From VBCK01 sp035511515 (GTDB taxonomy: Bacteria; Pseudomonadota; Gammaproteobacteria; Burkholderiales; Burkholderiaceae_F): 10,011 nt of DNA. The stretch spans positions 1 through 10,011 of the forward strand of contig DATKFG010000102.1 of the NCBI GenBank assembly GCA_035511515.1, read 5' to 3'. The position numbers and the translations under genes are program-made. The notes under the pieces are model-generated. The model did no database searches and had not been told where the DNA came from. It was given only the letters and a program-made list of their open reading frames with translations. Every line of letters starts with the position of its first letter. The stretch's first letter is position 1. This document shows positions 1 to 6,536 of this stretch, one piece after another.

Positions 1-1
1 G

Positions 2-463
2 CAAGCACGCGCTGACGAGCCGCCAGACGCCACCTATGAATTGGTCACAGTAGATGCTTCCGGGACGACCACATACTTCCGTGACGCTGCCGGAGTACAT
101 GAGGGGGAGCACAAGCCACCGGCGGAATGGACTTCTACTAAGCTAAAGGTGGAGAAGGGAGCCATGGTTCTGGTGATGCCGGCCGGCGTCGTTTCCATCA
201 ATCTGCCCCACGATTCTCACCTGCAGATGGTTACCCCGGCCGGCGGACAGAACGAGCTGGGCCTTCTGGAGATGCAGTTCGGGGACGGCGAGGTGATTCG
301 GGTAGGCAAACACGGACTGGGCAAATTCGTGAGCGGCTATTTTGACAACGCCCCGGAATCCGGAGCTATCAAGTTCCGCATCAAAGGCGTTCTGGATAAC
401 CATTACGAAATGACCGGCAGGTATCGGGTGCAGGTTGTCGTGCTCCCGCCCTTCTCACCTTGA
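2..463 (+). CDS. Unrecognised protein, 5'-truncated by the window edge
   Basis: The reading frame is open from the first bases of the window and stops at the TGA at 461-463, so the 153 residues visible are the C-terminal part of a longer protein whose start lies outside. A TTG at 41 is in frame but has no Shine-Dalgarno sequence and is unlikely to be the real start. The visible part is soluble in character, with no membrane segment and no cysteine. It alternates short hydrophobic and polar stretches (for example MVLVMPAGVVSINLP and YRVQVVVLPPF at the C-terminus), which suggests mostly beta-strand structure. I do not recognise the family. It lies 48 bp upstream of a membrane protein gene on the same strand, so the two may be co-transcribed. 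Both sit on the element side of the tRNA junction and are probably mobile-element cargo. Confidence 0.7.
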   Translation, partial: QARADEPPDATYELVTVDASGTTTYFRDAAGVHEGEHKPPAEWTSTKLKVEKGAMVLVMPAGVVSINLPHDSHLQMVTPAGGQNELGLLEMQFGDGEVIRVGKHGLGKFVSGYFDNAPESGAIKFRIKGVLDNHYEMTGRYRVQVVVLPPFSP

Positions 464-511
464 TTGCGCGAACCGGGAGCAGATGACGAGTGAACGAATG
501 GAGGGGGCCTT

Positions 512-988
512 ATGAGCTACAGAAATCGAATCGTCGCGCTGGTGTCGGGAATCTTGTTTCTCCCCGCAGTCGGGTCCTCCATGTGGTTGACCTCTATTCG
601 AACGGGCCAGTTAGAACTCGAACAGCCGATCATGACGGCTCAGATCGCTCTTTTTTCGCTGGTATGGTCGTGGGTAATCTTTCGCTGGCTCGCGCGCCCC
701 TTAAAAGTTGCCGTCTGGTGGTCCCTTGGGGGCCTGATCGTTGGATTTATTTGTTTGGACTTGTATTCGGCTTTTGAGAATTACCACTCATGCCTGGACT
801 TCAAGCGTAACTATCACCCTATAGTGCCATTCCAGTGTCCGTCGGTGTTGGCAAATTTCCATGACGGTTTTAACTGGTCGTTGTCGTCGGCTGGCCCCGT
901 GCTTCTCGCATTCGCTTCCGGTATAGCGGCGGCCCTAGCGATCGCAATGAGGTCCGAACGAATCACCGCTCGGCCTGTGCCTGCCTGA
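512..988 (+). CDS. Small four-helix membrane protein of unknown function
   Basis: This 158-residue protein starts at an ATG preceded by a strong GGAGGGGG Shine-Dalgarno a few bases upstream. Hydrophobic segments lie near residues 7-26, 42-60, 67-86 and 125-146. Positive residues at the N-terminus (YRNR), between helices 2 and 3 (RWLARPLK) and at the C-terminus (MRSERITAR) predict both ends in the cytoplasm. The loop at about residues 88-120 would then face the periplasm; it carries Cys94 and Cys109, which could form a disulfide. I do not recognise the family. Stretches such as 722-777 are rich in TTT, TTG and ATT codons, unlike the GC-rich codon use of the sox and cbb genes, which fits acquired DNA. 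It follows the partial gene ending at 463 and ends 7 bp before the convergent integrase stop. A small immunity or stress protein is possible, but nothing in the sequence shows it. Confidence 0.75.
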   Translation: MSYRNRIVALVSGILFLPAVGSSMWLTSIRTGQLELEQPIMTAQIALFSLVWSWVIFRWLARPLKVAVWWSLGGLIVGFICLDLYSAFENYHSCLDFKRNYHPIVPFQCPSVLANFHDGFNWSLSSAGPVLLAFASGIAAALAIAMRSERITARPVPA

Positions 989-995
989 TTAATGG

Positions 996-2225
996 TCAAG
1001 AAGCCTTCTGCAGCGGGATGACGTTCTGCGCCTCTGTCTCGACCTTGCCCAGGAAAGCGCCCCAGTCGCGCATGAGACGGATGCGTTTCTGGAACAGGTC
1101 CGATCTGTAGTACGCGGCTTCGACTCTGCTCTCCAGTCCGTGAGCTAGAGCCTGTTCCACCACGTCGCGCGGGTAGTTCATCCGCTCTCCGCACCAGTCG
1201 CGGAAGGTGGACCGCAGCCCGTGCGGTACGGCTTCTTGCCCCATGCGCCGCATGACGGCCGTCAGGGCCATGTCGGAGAGCGACGCGCCCTTGGGGTTGG
1301 GGAAGATCAGCTCCCCGGAGCGCTCGAGGCCCTTCAGAAGGGCAATGGCCTGATCGTTCAATGGAACCCGGTGCGGGCGTCCGGACTTCATACGACCGGC
1401 GGGAATGCTCCACAGCTTCAGGTCCATGTCTATCTCGGACCACAGCGCGCCGCGCGCTTCACCGCTGCGGGCAGCTGTCAGTGCCACAAACTCCAGGCAC
1501 CGGGCGCTTGCGCCGGGGATCTTGCGAAGGTCAGCCATGAACGCGCCGACTTCACCCACCGGGATGGCGGGATGGTGCTGAATGCGCTTGGTACGGCTGA
1601 TGTTGGGCAGCAGGTGATCCAGGCAGCCTCGCCACTTGGCCGGGTTGTCCCCGGTACGCAGTCCGCGCACCCTACCCCAGTCCAGGATTGACTCGATCCG
1701 GCCGCGCAGGCGTGAGGCTGTTTCGTGCTTGTCGGTCCAGATCGGCTCCAGGACCCGGACGACGTGAGCAGTGGTTATGTCCCGGACCAGGACGCTGCCG
1801 ATGATGGGATTGGCATAGGTCGTGATGGTGTTGCGCCACTGATCGACGTGCTTGGCGTTGCGCCATGCCTTCTCGTGGGAAGCGATGTACTTGTCGGCAG
1901 CCGTAGAAAAGGGCATGGCGGTGTCACGCGCAGCCTTCGCGGCGGCCTTGGCGGCCTTCTTGACGAGGATGGGATCTTGACCCTTGCGGGCCTGATCCTT
2001 CGCCTCTAGCGCTCTTTCCCGGGCTCTGGCGACGCCGATTTCTGGATAGGAACCCAAGCCCAGATCGCGGCGCTTGCCGGCGACCGTGGTTCTGAGAATC
2101 CAGGATTTCTGGGACGGCCCGCCGATCTGCAGCTGCAGCCCCGCCACGCCCCCGACTGCATGCATACCCGGATCCGACAGCCTCGATACGGCCAGCGGCT
2201 TCAGTTCCTTCGCGCGCTTCGGCAC
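996..2225 (-). CDS. int: P4-type tyrosine recombinase (integrase)
   Basis: This 409-residue site-specific recombinase would integrate and excise the element at the adjacent tRNA gene. The N-terminal part (about residues 1-90, with LQLQIGG, SWILRTT and DLGLGSYPEIGVARARE) has the arm-binding DUF4102-like layout of the P4 integrase family. A SAM-like core-binding domain follows (about 105-205), then the catalytic domain (about 220-390). The catalytic set is complete: Arg253 in TAARSGEARG, Lys280 in MKSGRPHRVPL, His335 and Arg338 in HGLRSTFRDW, His362 in ALAHGLESR, and the nucleophile Tyr372 in EAAYYRSDLF. Length is normal for the family. The GTG start has an AGGGGG Shine-Dalgarno five bases upstream, and a strong promoter lies ahead of it. 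The gene reads away from the tRNA 3' end, a common arrangement for elements inserted in tRNA genes. Nothing suggests it is broken. Confidence 0.96.
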   Translation of the reverse strand: MPKRAKELKPLAVSRLSDPGMHAVGGVAGLQLQIGGPSQKSWILRTTVAGKRRDLGLGSYPEIGVARARERALEAKDQARKGQDPILVKKAAKAAAKAARDTAMPFSTAADKYIASHEKAWRNAKHVDQWRNTITTYANPIIGSVLVRDITTAHVVRVLEPIWTDKHETASRLRGRIESILDWGRVRGLRTGDNPAKWRGCLDHLLPNISRTKRIQHHPAIPVGEVGAFMADLRKIPGASARCLEFVALTAARSGEARGALWSEIDMDLKLWSIPAGRMKSGRPHRVPLNDQAIALLKGLERSGELIFPNPKGASLSDMALTAVMRRMGQEAVPHGLRSTFRDWCGERMNYPRDVVEQALAHGLESRVEAAYYRSDLFQKRIRLMRDWGAFLGKVETEAQNVIPLQKAS

Positions 2226-2265
2226 CTAAGCCCCCTGTTTCTACGTTCCACACTACCTACCCCAC

Positions 2266-2294
2266 ATTCTAAACGCGCTTTAGCGGAACGTCAA
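2266..2294 (-). promoter_or_regulatory. Sigma70-type promoter of the integrase
   Basis: On the minus strand a -35 hexamer TTGACG (2294-2289) is followed by a spacer of exactly 17 bases and a -10 hexamer TAGAAT (2271-2266). Each differs from consensus at one position. Transcription would begin near 2259 and give a leader of about 35 bases before the GTG at 2225. The -35 hexamer lies between and partly within two GGAACGT repeats, so a protein bound there should block polymerase. Autoregulation by the integrase or repression by an element-encoded regulator is inferred from that overlap. Confidence 0.7.
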
Positions 2295-2310
2295 GGAACG
2301 TATCGGAACA
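2285..2310. repeat. Three phased GGAACGT direct repeats beside the integrase promoter
   Basis: GGAACGT occurs at 2285-2291 and again at 2295-2301, and the first six positions recur imperfectly as GGAACA at 2305-2310. The period is exactly 10 bp, close to one helical turn. An inverted copy (ACGTTCC) lies at 2243-2249 and a weaker GGAAAC at 2323-2328. Such clusters next to an att site are typical of integrase arm-type sites or excisionase/AlpA-type binding sites. Their overlap with the -35 hexamer also suits an operator. The bound protein is not known. Confidence 0.6.
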
Positions 2311-2370
2311 GGTTTACAGAGCGGAAACTGTGATTTCTGACGAACTACTCAATGCCTTGAGAGAGGGTTC

Positions 2371-2458
<88 letters not shown>

Positions 2459-2469
2459 ACTTAGACGGC

Positions 2470-2489
2470 TTTTGCCGCAGACGGCAAAA
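2470..2489. repeat. Perfect 8-bp inverted repeat between soxB and tRNA-Ser
   Basis: TTTTGCCG (2470-2477) and CGGCAAAA (2482-2489) form a perfect hairpin with a CAGA loop. On either strand the T-run is on the 5' side and the A-run on the 3' side, the reverse of a rho-independent terminator, so it is probably not one. An AGACGGC direct repeat (2463-2469 and 2479-2485) overlaps it, so the central CGGC could pair with either of two GCCG partners. Its role is unknown. It may affect processing of a sox-tRNA read-through transcript. Confidence 0.5.
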
Positions 2490-2491
2490 AC

Positions 2492-2497
2492 ACTATA
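2492..2497 (-). promoter_or_regulatory. Weak candidate -10 box for tRNA-Ser
   Basis: TATAGT on the minus strand directly follows the soxB stop codon and lies about 34 bases before the tRNA 5' end. The hexamer 17 bases further upstream, inside the soxB 3' end, matches TTGACA at only three positions. A tRNA promoter is expected here because no other is visible, but the tRNA could also be made from sox read-through. Confidence 0.25.
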
Positions 2498-4213
2498 TCA
2501 ACCCAGCCCCGGGTCGTCCGGCCGAACCCCGCGCAGACGTGGCATCCACGCCGCGCGCGGCTTCACGACCTTGACCTCCCTCAGGTAGTCGGCCACGACG
2601 TCCCAGATCGGCGGGCCGTGCTCGGCGTCGTTCACCGGAGCCCAGCTGGCGACCTTGTAGGTTTGATCGGCCGAGAGCGGCGCGCCATCGACGCGCAGAT
2701 CGTCGATGCGCCGGCCGATCGGCGCGTCCGGATCGATCGAGTAGGTCAGGCCCGCCACTCGCACCATGTCGCCGCCCTGCTGCAGGTACGGGTCGGGATT
2801 GAACAGGTTGTCGGCGACGTCTTCCAGAACCGCCTTGATCCGCCCCCCGGTCAGCTCGCTCACCGTGGTCCACGGGTAGGTGATCGCGGTCTGCGCCATC
2901 AGGTCCTCCACCGTGATCGTGTCGCCGGCCAGCAGCGTCGTGCCCCAGCGGAAACCCGGCGAAAACGCGATCTGCGCACCCGCGAAGCGAATCAGCGCAT
3001 CCAGGATGACCTGATCGAACGTTCCGTTGAAATTGCCGCGCCGGTACAGCATCCCCTCGGTGATCGCCAGCGGTTTCACAAGCTGCAGGGCGAACGGAGC
3101 GCGCACCTCCTCGATCAGGCGATGCATATCCGGATCGGCCGGCAGCAGTTCCGAAATGACCGGAAGGAGCCGATAGCGATAGTCGCGCACCCCGCCGCCA
3201 CCCACGTCAAGGTCCAGCACCGCCAGGAACTTGCCATGGCTTCCGGCGTTGGTGACCAGTGTGGCGCCGCCCGCATTGCGCACGACCACCGGCTGTGGCA
3301 GCGCGTCGTGTGTATGTCCGCCCAGGATCGCGTCGATGCCGCGCACCCGAGCGGCCAGTTTCAGGTCGACGTCCATACCGTTGTGCGACAACAGGACGAC
3401 GGCCTGTGCGCCCGAGGTGCGCGCCGCCTCGACCGCGCTCTGCAGTTCCTGCTCGCGGATTCCGAACGTCCATCCCGACACCAGCGGCCGGGGATGTGCG
3501 ACCGCCGTGTACGGGAATGCCTGCCCGATTACCGCGACCGCAATCCCGTTGACGATCCGGTGCGAGGTCGAGGCGAAAACCGGGTCGCCGAATTCCGAAG
3601 TGCGGATGTTCTGCGCCAGCAGCTCGATATGGCCTTTCAGCTCGCTGTTCGCCACCTGCAGCACACGCTCGATGCCGTAGGTCATCTCCCAGTGCACCGT
3701 CATCATGTCGACGCCCAGCAGCCGGGCTGCTTCGACCATATCCTGGCCGCGCATCCACAATGAGGTGGCCGATCCCTGCCAGGTGTCGCCCCCGTCCAGC
3801 AGCAGCGCTCCTGGCCGCTGCGCGCGCACCTGCTTGACGAGCGAGGCCAGATGCGCAAAGCCGCCCACCGCTCCGAAGCGCCGCGCCGCGGCTTCGAACC
3901 CGACGCTGCTCAGGGCGTAGGCCTCCGGGCTGCCGGGCGCGATCCGGTACTGCTGCAGCAGCGCCTTTCCCACCTGGTGCGGAGGCCGCCCGCGCGCCGG
4001 GCCGGTGCCCAGATGGACGCTCGGCTCGCGGTAGAACACCGGCTTGAGCTGCGCATGGCAATCGGTGAAGTGCATCAGGTGCACGTTGCCGAAGCGCGGC
4101 ACCTCGTACAGTCGCCGCGCCAGGTCGGCGCCGGAGCGATCGGGGTGCTCGGTCAATGGCGCACCCACCGCGGCGGCGGCCGCCAGGACCTGTACGAACT
4201 CGCGCCGATCCAC
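2498..4213 (-). CDS. soxB: SoxB, sulfate thiohydrolase of the Sox system
   Basis: SoxB hydrolyses the terminal sulfone group of cysteine-S-thiosulfonate on SoxY and releases sulfate in the periplasm, using a dinuclear metal (manganese) centre. The 571-residue protein has the family's usual length and the 5'-nucleotidase fold. Metal ligands are visible in FTDCHAQL (Asp51, His53), LLDGGDTWQGS (Asp143), VHWEMTYG (the SoxB-specific replacement of the nucleotidase GNHE motif), LLSHNGMD (His277) and GGHTHD (His300, His302). A C-terminal nucleotidase domain covers roughly residues 380-560. The N-terminus DRREFVQVLAAAAAVG is a short twin-arginine signal. The GTG start at 4213-4211 is chosen because that Tat motif begins directly after it; only a weak AGGG precedes it. 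The gene lies 20 bp after soxX and is the last sox gene before the tRNA, with no clear terminator behind it. Confidence 0.96.
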   Translation of the reverse strand: MDRREFVQVLAAAAAVGAPLTEHPDRSGADLARRLYEVPRFGNVHLMHFTDCHAQLKPVFYREPSVHLGTGPARGRPPHQVGKALLQQYRIAPGSPEAYALSSVGFEAAARRFGAVGGFAHLASLVKQVRAQRPGALLLDGGDTWQGSATSLWMRGQDMVEAARLLGVDMMTVHWEMTYGIERVLQVANSELKGHIELLAQNIRTSEFGDPVFASTSHRIVNGIAVAVIGQAFPYTAVAHPRPLVSGWTFGIREQELQSAVEAARTSGAQAVVLLSHNGMDVDLKLAARVRGIDAILGGHTHDALPQPVVVRNAGGATLVTNAGSHGKFLAVLDLDVGGGGVRDYRYRLLPVISELLPADPDMHRLIEEVRAPFALQLVKPLAITEGMLYRRGNFNGTFDQVILDALIRFAGAQIAFSPGFRWGTTLLAGDTITVEDLMAQTAITYPWTTVSELTGGRIKAVLEDVADNLFNPDPYLQQGGDMVRVAGLTYSIDPDAPIGRRIDDLRVDGAPLSADQTYKVASWAPVNDAEHGPPIWDVVADYLREVKVVKPRAAWMPRLRGVRPDDPGLG

Positions 4214-4233
4214 GTCCCGCGCGCCCTGGCCGC

Positions 4234-4848
4234 TCAGCGATTCACGGGCGAGGCCGGATCGAACAACAAGGCCATCACGTCGCGGATCTGCTCCGGCGTC
4301 AGGATGCCGGCATCCCCGAACCGCGGCATCATCGAGCAGGCGTTGAACGCGTGGGTGTTCCAGATCCGGATCCAGGTCCGGCGCATCGCATCGGCGTCGC
4401 TGGCGTTGCGCTGGCGGTAGCGATACAGCGACGGCCCGATCGTGCCGAAAGCGACTTCGGTGCCCGACAGCCGGTGGCATCCATAGCAGTTGCCGCCGCG
4501 CGGCGCATCGGGCGGATCGCTGTATTGCAGGCCCGTGCCGCTTTGAGCGATTTTCTCGCCGCGTTGCCACTCGCCCAGCCAGCGGCCGTCCGGCGGAAAG
4601 CGCACGGTCTGGAGCGCATCACGCCGGATGCGCTGCTGCGCGTCGGCCGGCAGCGCGTCCGGTCGCGCAACGCTGCATGCGAGCTGCATCGGCGTCTGCC
4701 GCAGCCGATCCAGGTCCGCCTGGCCGCGCGCGCGGAACGACGAGGCGATCACCCGCGCCAAACCGCCCTGCCCGCTTTCTTCTCGCTCTGCCGTCGCGCC
4801 ACCGGCCAGGGCCAGCATCATCAGCGCAACGGGTGCGAGGGCGCGCAC
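4234..4848 (-). CDS. soxX: SoxX, monoheme c-type cytochrome subunit of SoxAX
   Basis: SoxX partners SoxA in the periplasmic SoxAX complex, which joins thiosulfate oxidatively to the SoxY cysteine, and it passes the electrons on. The 204-residue precursor has a Sec signal peptide (about residues 1-20, cleavage after GGATA). A single heme site CYGCH lies at 121-125. The C-terminus CSMMPRFGDAGILTPEQI supplies the axial Met in the SoxX-typical MPRFG motif, followed by the family ending DPASPVN. Cys58 and Cys171 could form a disulfide. I prefer the GTG at 4848 over the ATG at 4881. The GTG has an AAGGGG Shine-Dalgarno at ideal spacing and starts directly at the signal peptide, while the ATG would add eleven residues overlapping soxA. 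It lies between soxA and soxB; SoxX is recognised here by its C-terminus, so it should not be mistaken for SoxA. Confidence 0.93.
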   Translation of the reverse strand: MRALAPVALMMLALAGGATAEREESGQGGLARVIASSFRARGQADLDRLRQTPMQLACSVARPDALPADAQQRIRRDALQTVRFPPDGRWLGEWQRGEKIAQSGTGLQYSDPPDAPRGGNCYGCHRLSGTEVAFGTIGPSLYRYRQRNASDADAMRRTWIRIWNTHAFNACSMMPRFGDAGILTPEQIRDVMALLFDPASPVNR

Positions 4849-4854
4849 GGGCGG

Positions 4855-4860
4855 CCCCTT
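4855..4860 (-). promoter_or_regulatory. Ribosome binding site deciding the soxX start
   Basis: AAGGGG on the minus strand overlaps the soxA TAA stop (4861-4859) and sits six bases ahead of the GTG at 4848. It supports translational coupling of soxX to soxA and favours GTG 4848 over ATG 4881, which has no comparable site. Confidence 0.6.
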
Positions 4861-5662
4861 ACCTGCGCAGCGACGGCGCATCCATCGTTCCGCCGCCGGC
4901 CAGTACGCCCAGATACGTGCTCAGATCGATCGCGGCCTGCGACCCGAAAATCAGCTGCGGCCATCGCTGCTGACGCACGCAGTCCGACAGGCGCCACTGC
5001 ATCGTTCGCACCGCTCCCTGGGAGACGCGGTAAGCGGGCCAGTGCCCGAAGGCGCTGCGGGCGCCCTCCGATCGCGTCAGGTTCGCCAGTTGCTGCAACC
5101 GGATCCGCAGGCCGTCGGCGCCATGGCAGGTCGCGCACGAGAAATCGTATGGGCCGGCGCGTCGATAAAACAGATCGCGGCCACGCGCGTACGAATCGCG
5201 CTCCTGCGGGACGCCTTGCGGAACCCGGATCGTTGCGCCGCGCGATTGCGCCGCCACGTACGCGACCAGCACCTCCAGATCGGTCTGCGGCTCGCCCAGC
5301 TCCGAAAACGGCGTCGCGGCCAGCTCCGGTCGACTGAACCCCTGGATCGTCACCATGCAGTGAACCAGGCGCGACTCGGCGTCCATCACCGAGCCGGTGT
5401 CGGCAAAATAGCGCGGCAAAGCGGCGAAAGCTCCGGCCAGCACGCCCGGCCCCTGGCCGAGGTCGCAGGCGGTGAGCGCGGCATGTTTCGGGCCTCGCGG
5501 CGTCTGCCACAGCTCCTGTCCGCGCGCCACGGCCAGCTCGGCGGGATTGTCGTCGGCCAGCATCTGGCGATAGACGGAGGTCGGATCGGCGGCTCGCACC
5601 GTAGCGCAGACGAGCGCGCTCGCCGCGAACGCGAGCGGCCACCGATCGGCAATCGCCCTCAC
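4859..5662 (-). CDS. soxA: SoxA, monoheme-type c cytochrome of SoxAX
   Basis: SoxA is the catalytic subunit that conjugates thiosulfate to SoxY. From the GTG start (267 residues) there is a clean Sec signal (VRAIADRWPLAFAASALVCA, cleavage near VRA/AD). Heme motif CATCH lies at 176-180, and the active-site cysteine Cys228 sits in DCVRQQRW, matching the family's cysteine heme ligand segment. The N-terminal domain has no CXXCH. It keeps single cysteines at 66 (TACDLGQ) and 102 (VHCMVT), as in monoheme SoxA proteins where a disulfide replaces the first heme. The start is uncertain: the frame is open to an ATG at 5767 immediately after the soxZ stop. That longer form would begin with 35 residues, about 24 of them translated from an intergenic repeat, placed before the signal peptide. 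I favour the GTG, which itself lies in the repeat edge. Confidence 0.93.
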   Translation of the reverse strand: MRAIADRWPLAFAASALVCATVRAADPTSVYRQMLADDNPAELAVARGQELWQTPRGPKHAALTACDLGQGPGVLAGAFAALPRYFADTGSVMDAESRLVHCMVTIQGFSRPELAATPFSELGEPQTDLEVLVAYVAAQSRGATIRVPQGVPQERDSYARGRDLFYRRAGPYDFSCATCHGADGLRIRLQQLANLTRSEGARSAFGHWPAYRVSQGAVRTMQWRLSDCVRQQRWPQLIFGSQAAIDLSTYLGVLAGGGTMDAPSLRR

Positions 5663-5735
5663 CCCCTGCTTCGCCGGGCGCGGCCCGGCTACGCAGGGCA
5701 AGCTCGGCCCCTGTCCCGCGCGGCGGGAGAGGGGT
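5656..5735. repeat. Intergenic CTCTCCC/GGGAGAG-type repeat between soxZ and soxA
   Basis: The element begins CCCTCACCCC (from 5656) and ends with a hairpin of 12-base arms CCCCTGTCCCGC (5708-5719) and GCGGGAGAGGGG (5723-5734), with one mismatch and a GCG loop. Between them is a second hairpin, 5666-5679 with 5683-5696, with two mismatches. This is the abundant proteobacterial intergenic repeat whose translations read like SPLPRGRGARGEG. A shorter relative lies at 9972-10008 in the same orientation. It may act as an mRNA-stabilising or attenuating structure between soxZ and soxA; that role is inferred. Confidence 0.8.
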
Positions 5736-5767
5736 GATTCTGCCGAGTTCGAGGTTGCCGGCTTCAT

Positions 5768-6079
5768 TCAGGTGATCGTGATGCGGTCGGTGCGGCTGTC
5801 GCCCAGATTATCGATCCACGTGACCGTCAGCTCGTCGCCACGGCTGGCGCCGCGGAACGCGAACTGCAGGAACGGGTTCTTGGAGATCGCCCGGCCCCAT
5901 TGGACGCGCAGCACTTCGCGGCCCGCGTGCATCACCGAAACGTTCGAGATGAAATGCGGCGGCACGAGCTCGCCGTCCGGCCCCTTGCGCAGGCCGGTTT
6001 CTTCCTGGTGCGCCATCAGGATCTTGACTTCGACGCGGCCGGCCTGCATCGCCGCCCGTATCTTCATCGGGTCAGCCAC
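5768..6079 (-). CDS. soxZ: SoxZ, partner of the SoxY sulfur carrier
   Basis: SoxZ forms the periplasmic SoxYZ heterodimer that holds pathway intermediates on the SoxY C-terminal cysteine. It has no signal peptide and is known to be exported together with SoxY. The 103 residues cover the whole family length. They include the typical segments KGPDGELVPPHFISNVSV, VQWGRAISKNPFLQFAFRGA and LTVTWIDNLGD of its immunoglobulin-like fold. There is no cysteine, as usual for SoxZ. The start is a GTG with GGAGG five bases upstream, overlapping the soxY 3' end by 8 bp, so translation is probably coupled. The stop codon abuts an in-frame-to-soxA ATG (TGAATG), which is why the soxA start is debatable. Confidence 0.95.
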   Translation of the reverse strand: MADPMKIRAAMQAGRVEVKILMAHQEETGLRKGPDGELVPPHFISNVSVMHAGREVLRVQWGRAISKNPFLQFAFRGASRGDELTVTWIDNLGDSRTDRITIT

Positions 6080-6536
6080 CGCAGCCTCCGATCGTCACCT
6101 TGATCTGCTTGCGCACCAGATAGGCCTGCCGGTCCGTGACCGCCAGCACGATCACGCTGGACGTCTCATTCATCCGGATCCGGGTCGATACGAACGCATC
6201 CGTTCCGTCCGGAAAGAAAAAGCTCGCTGCCAGCGAGAACGGGTTCTTATCGACCAGCAGGTGGATCTCACGCGTGCCGGCGGCTCGGCTCTTCACGATC
6301 ACCGGCACGACCGCACCGTCCTCCGCGATTTCGGGCGCCGTCAGATTCACCTCGCCGCCTCCCTGCGCGACCGGAATGCCCAGCGCCTTCAGGGCGTCGG
6401 CGACGGTTTTTGCCTCGAACGCAGCCCGATTCCACTGCGCGGGCGGCTGCGCCAGATCGGCTGCCTTGGAGCCGGCGGCGAGCAGCGCGGCGAGCAAGCT
6501 GCCGGCACTTATCAGGTTGCGACGTGAGTTGTCCAT
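6072..6536 (-). CDS. soxY: SoxY, cysteine sulfur carrier with Tat signal
   Basis: SoxY carries sulfur intermediates covalently on a cysteine at the end of a flexible C-terminal arm. The 154-residue protein ends in VTIGGCGG, the diagnostic GGCGG swinging arm, with carrier Cys152. The N-terminus MDNSRRNLISAGSLLAALLA is a twin-arginine signal, with cleavage probably after SKA at about residue 25. The mature part shows the family segments LGIPVAQGGGEVNLTAPEIAEDG (in pieces) and IRMNETSSVIVLA. The ATG at 6536 is supported by the Tat motif directly behind it; the nearest Shine-Dalgarno is GAGGG nine bases upstream. It is the first sox gene, 95 bp after prk, the widest gap in the cluster other than the repeat-filled soxZ-soxA junction. 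A separate sox promoter could fit there, but I see no convincing one. Confidence 0.95.
   Translation of the reverse strand: MDNSRRNLISAGSLLAALLAAGSKAADLAQPPAQWNRAAFEAKTVADALKALGIPVAQGGGEVNLTAPEIAEDGAVVPVIVKSRAAGTREIHLLVDKNPFSLAASFFFPDGTDAFVSTRIRMNETSSVIVLAVTDRQAYLVRKQIKVTIGGCGG

Noticed and set aside
41..43. TTG as the start of the first gene
   Set aside because: The frame is open to the window edge and no Shine-Dalgarno precedes the TTG, so the gene most likely starts outside the window.
490..777. Alternative frame starting at GTG 490 in the membrane-protein region
   Set aside because: It overlaps the membrane gene in another frame, has a weaker start context, and its translation lacks any coherent domain or hydrophobic pattern.
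2470..2489. Rho-independent terminator for soxB or a plus-strand gene
   Set aside because: The T-run is 5' of the stem and the A-run 3' on both strands, the opposite of the required polarity.
2618..3763. Long plus-strand reading frame opposite soxB
   Set aside because: It is antisense to a fully recognisable SoxB with all metal ligands, is rich in Arg/His/Gln as expected for GC-rich shadow frames, and has no recognisable motif.
4214..4570. Upstream extension of the soxB frame to 4570
   Set aside because: The extra 119 residues overlap soxX and precede the Tat signal that begins at the GTG at 4213, so translation from further upstream makes no sense.
5656..5735. CRISPR-like or insertion-sequence origin for the soxZ-soxA repeat
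   Set aside because: There is a single copy with internal hairpins and no spacers, terminal repeats or transposase; it matches the known class of intergenic GC-rich palindromic repeats.
4156..5737. Two overlapping long plus-strand frames opposite soxX and soxA
   Set aside because: Both are Arg/Ala/Pro-rich low-complexity translations opposite heme proteins with clear CXXCH motifs; they are products of high GC content and not genes.
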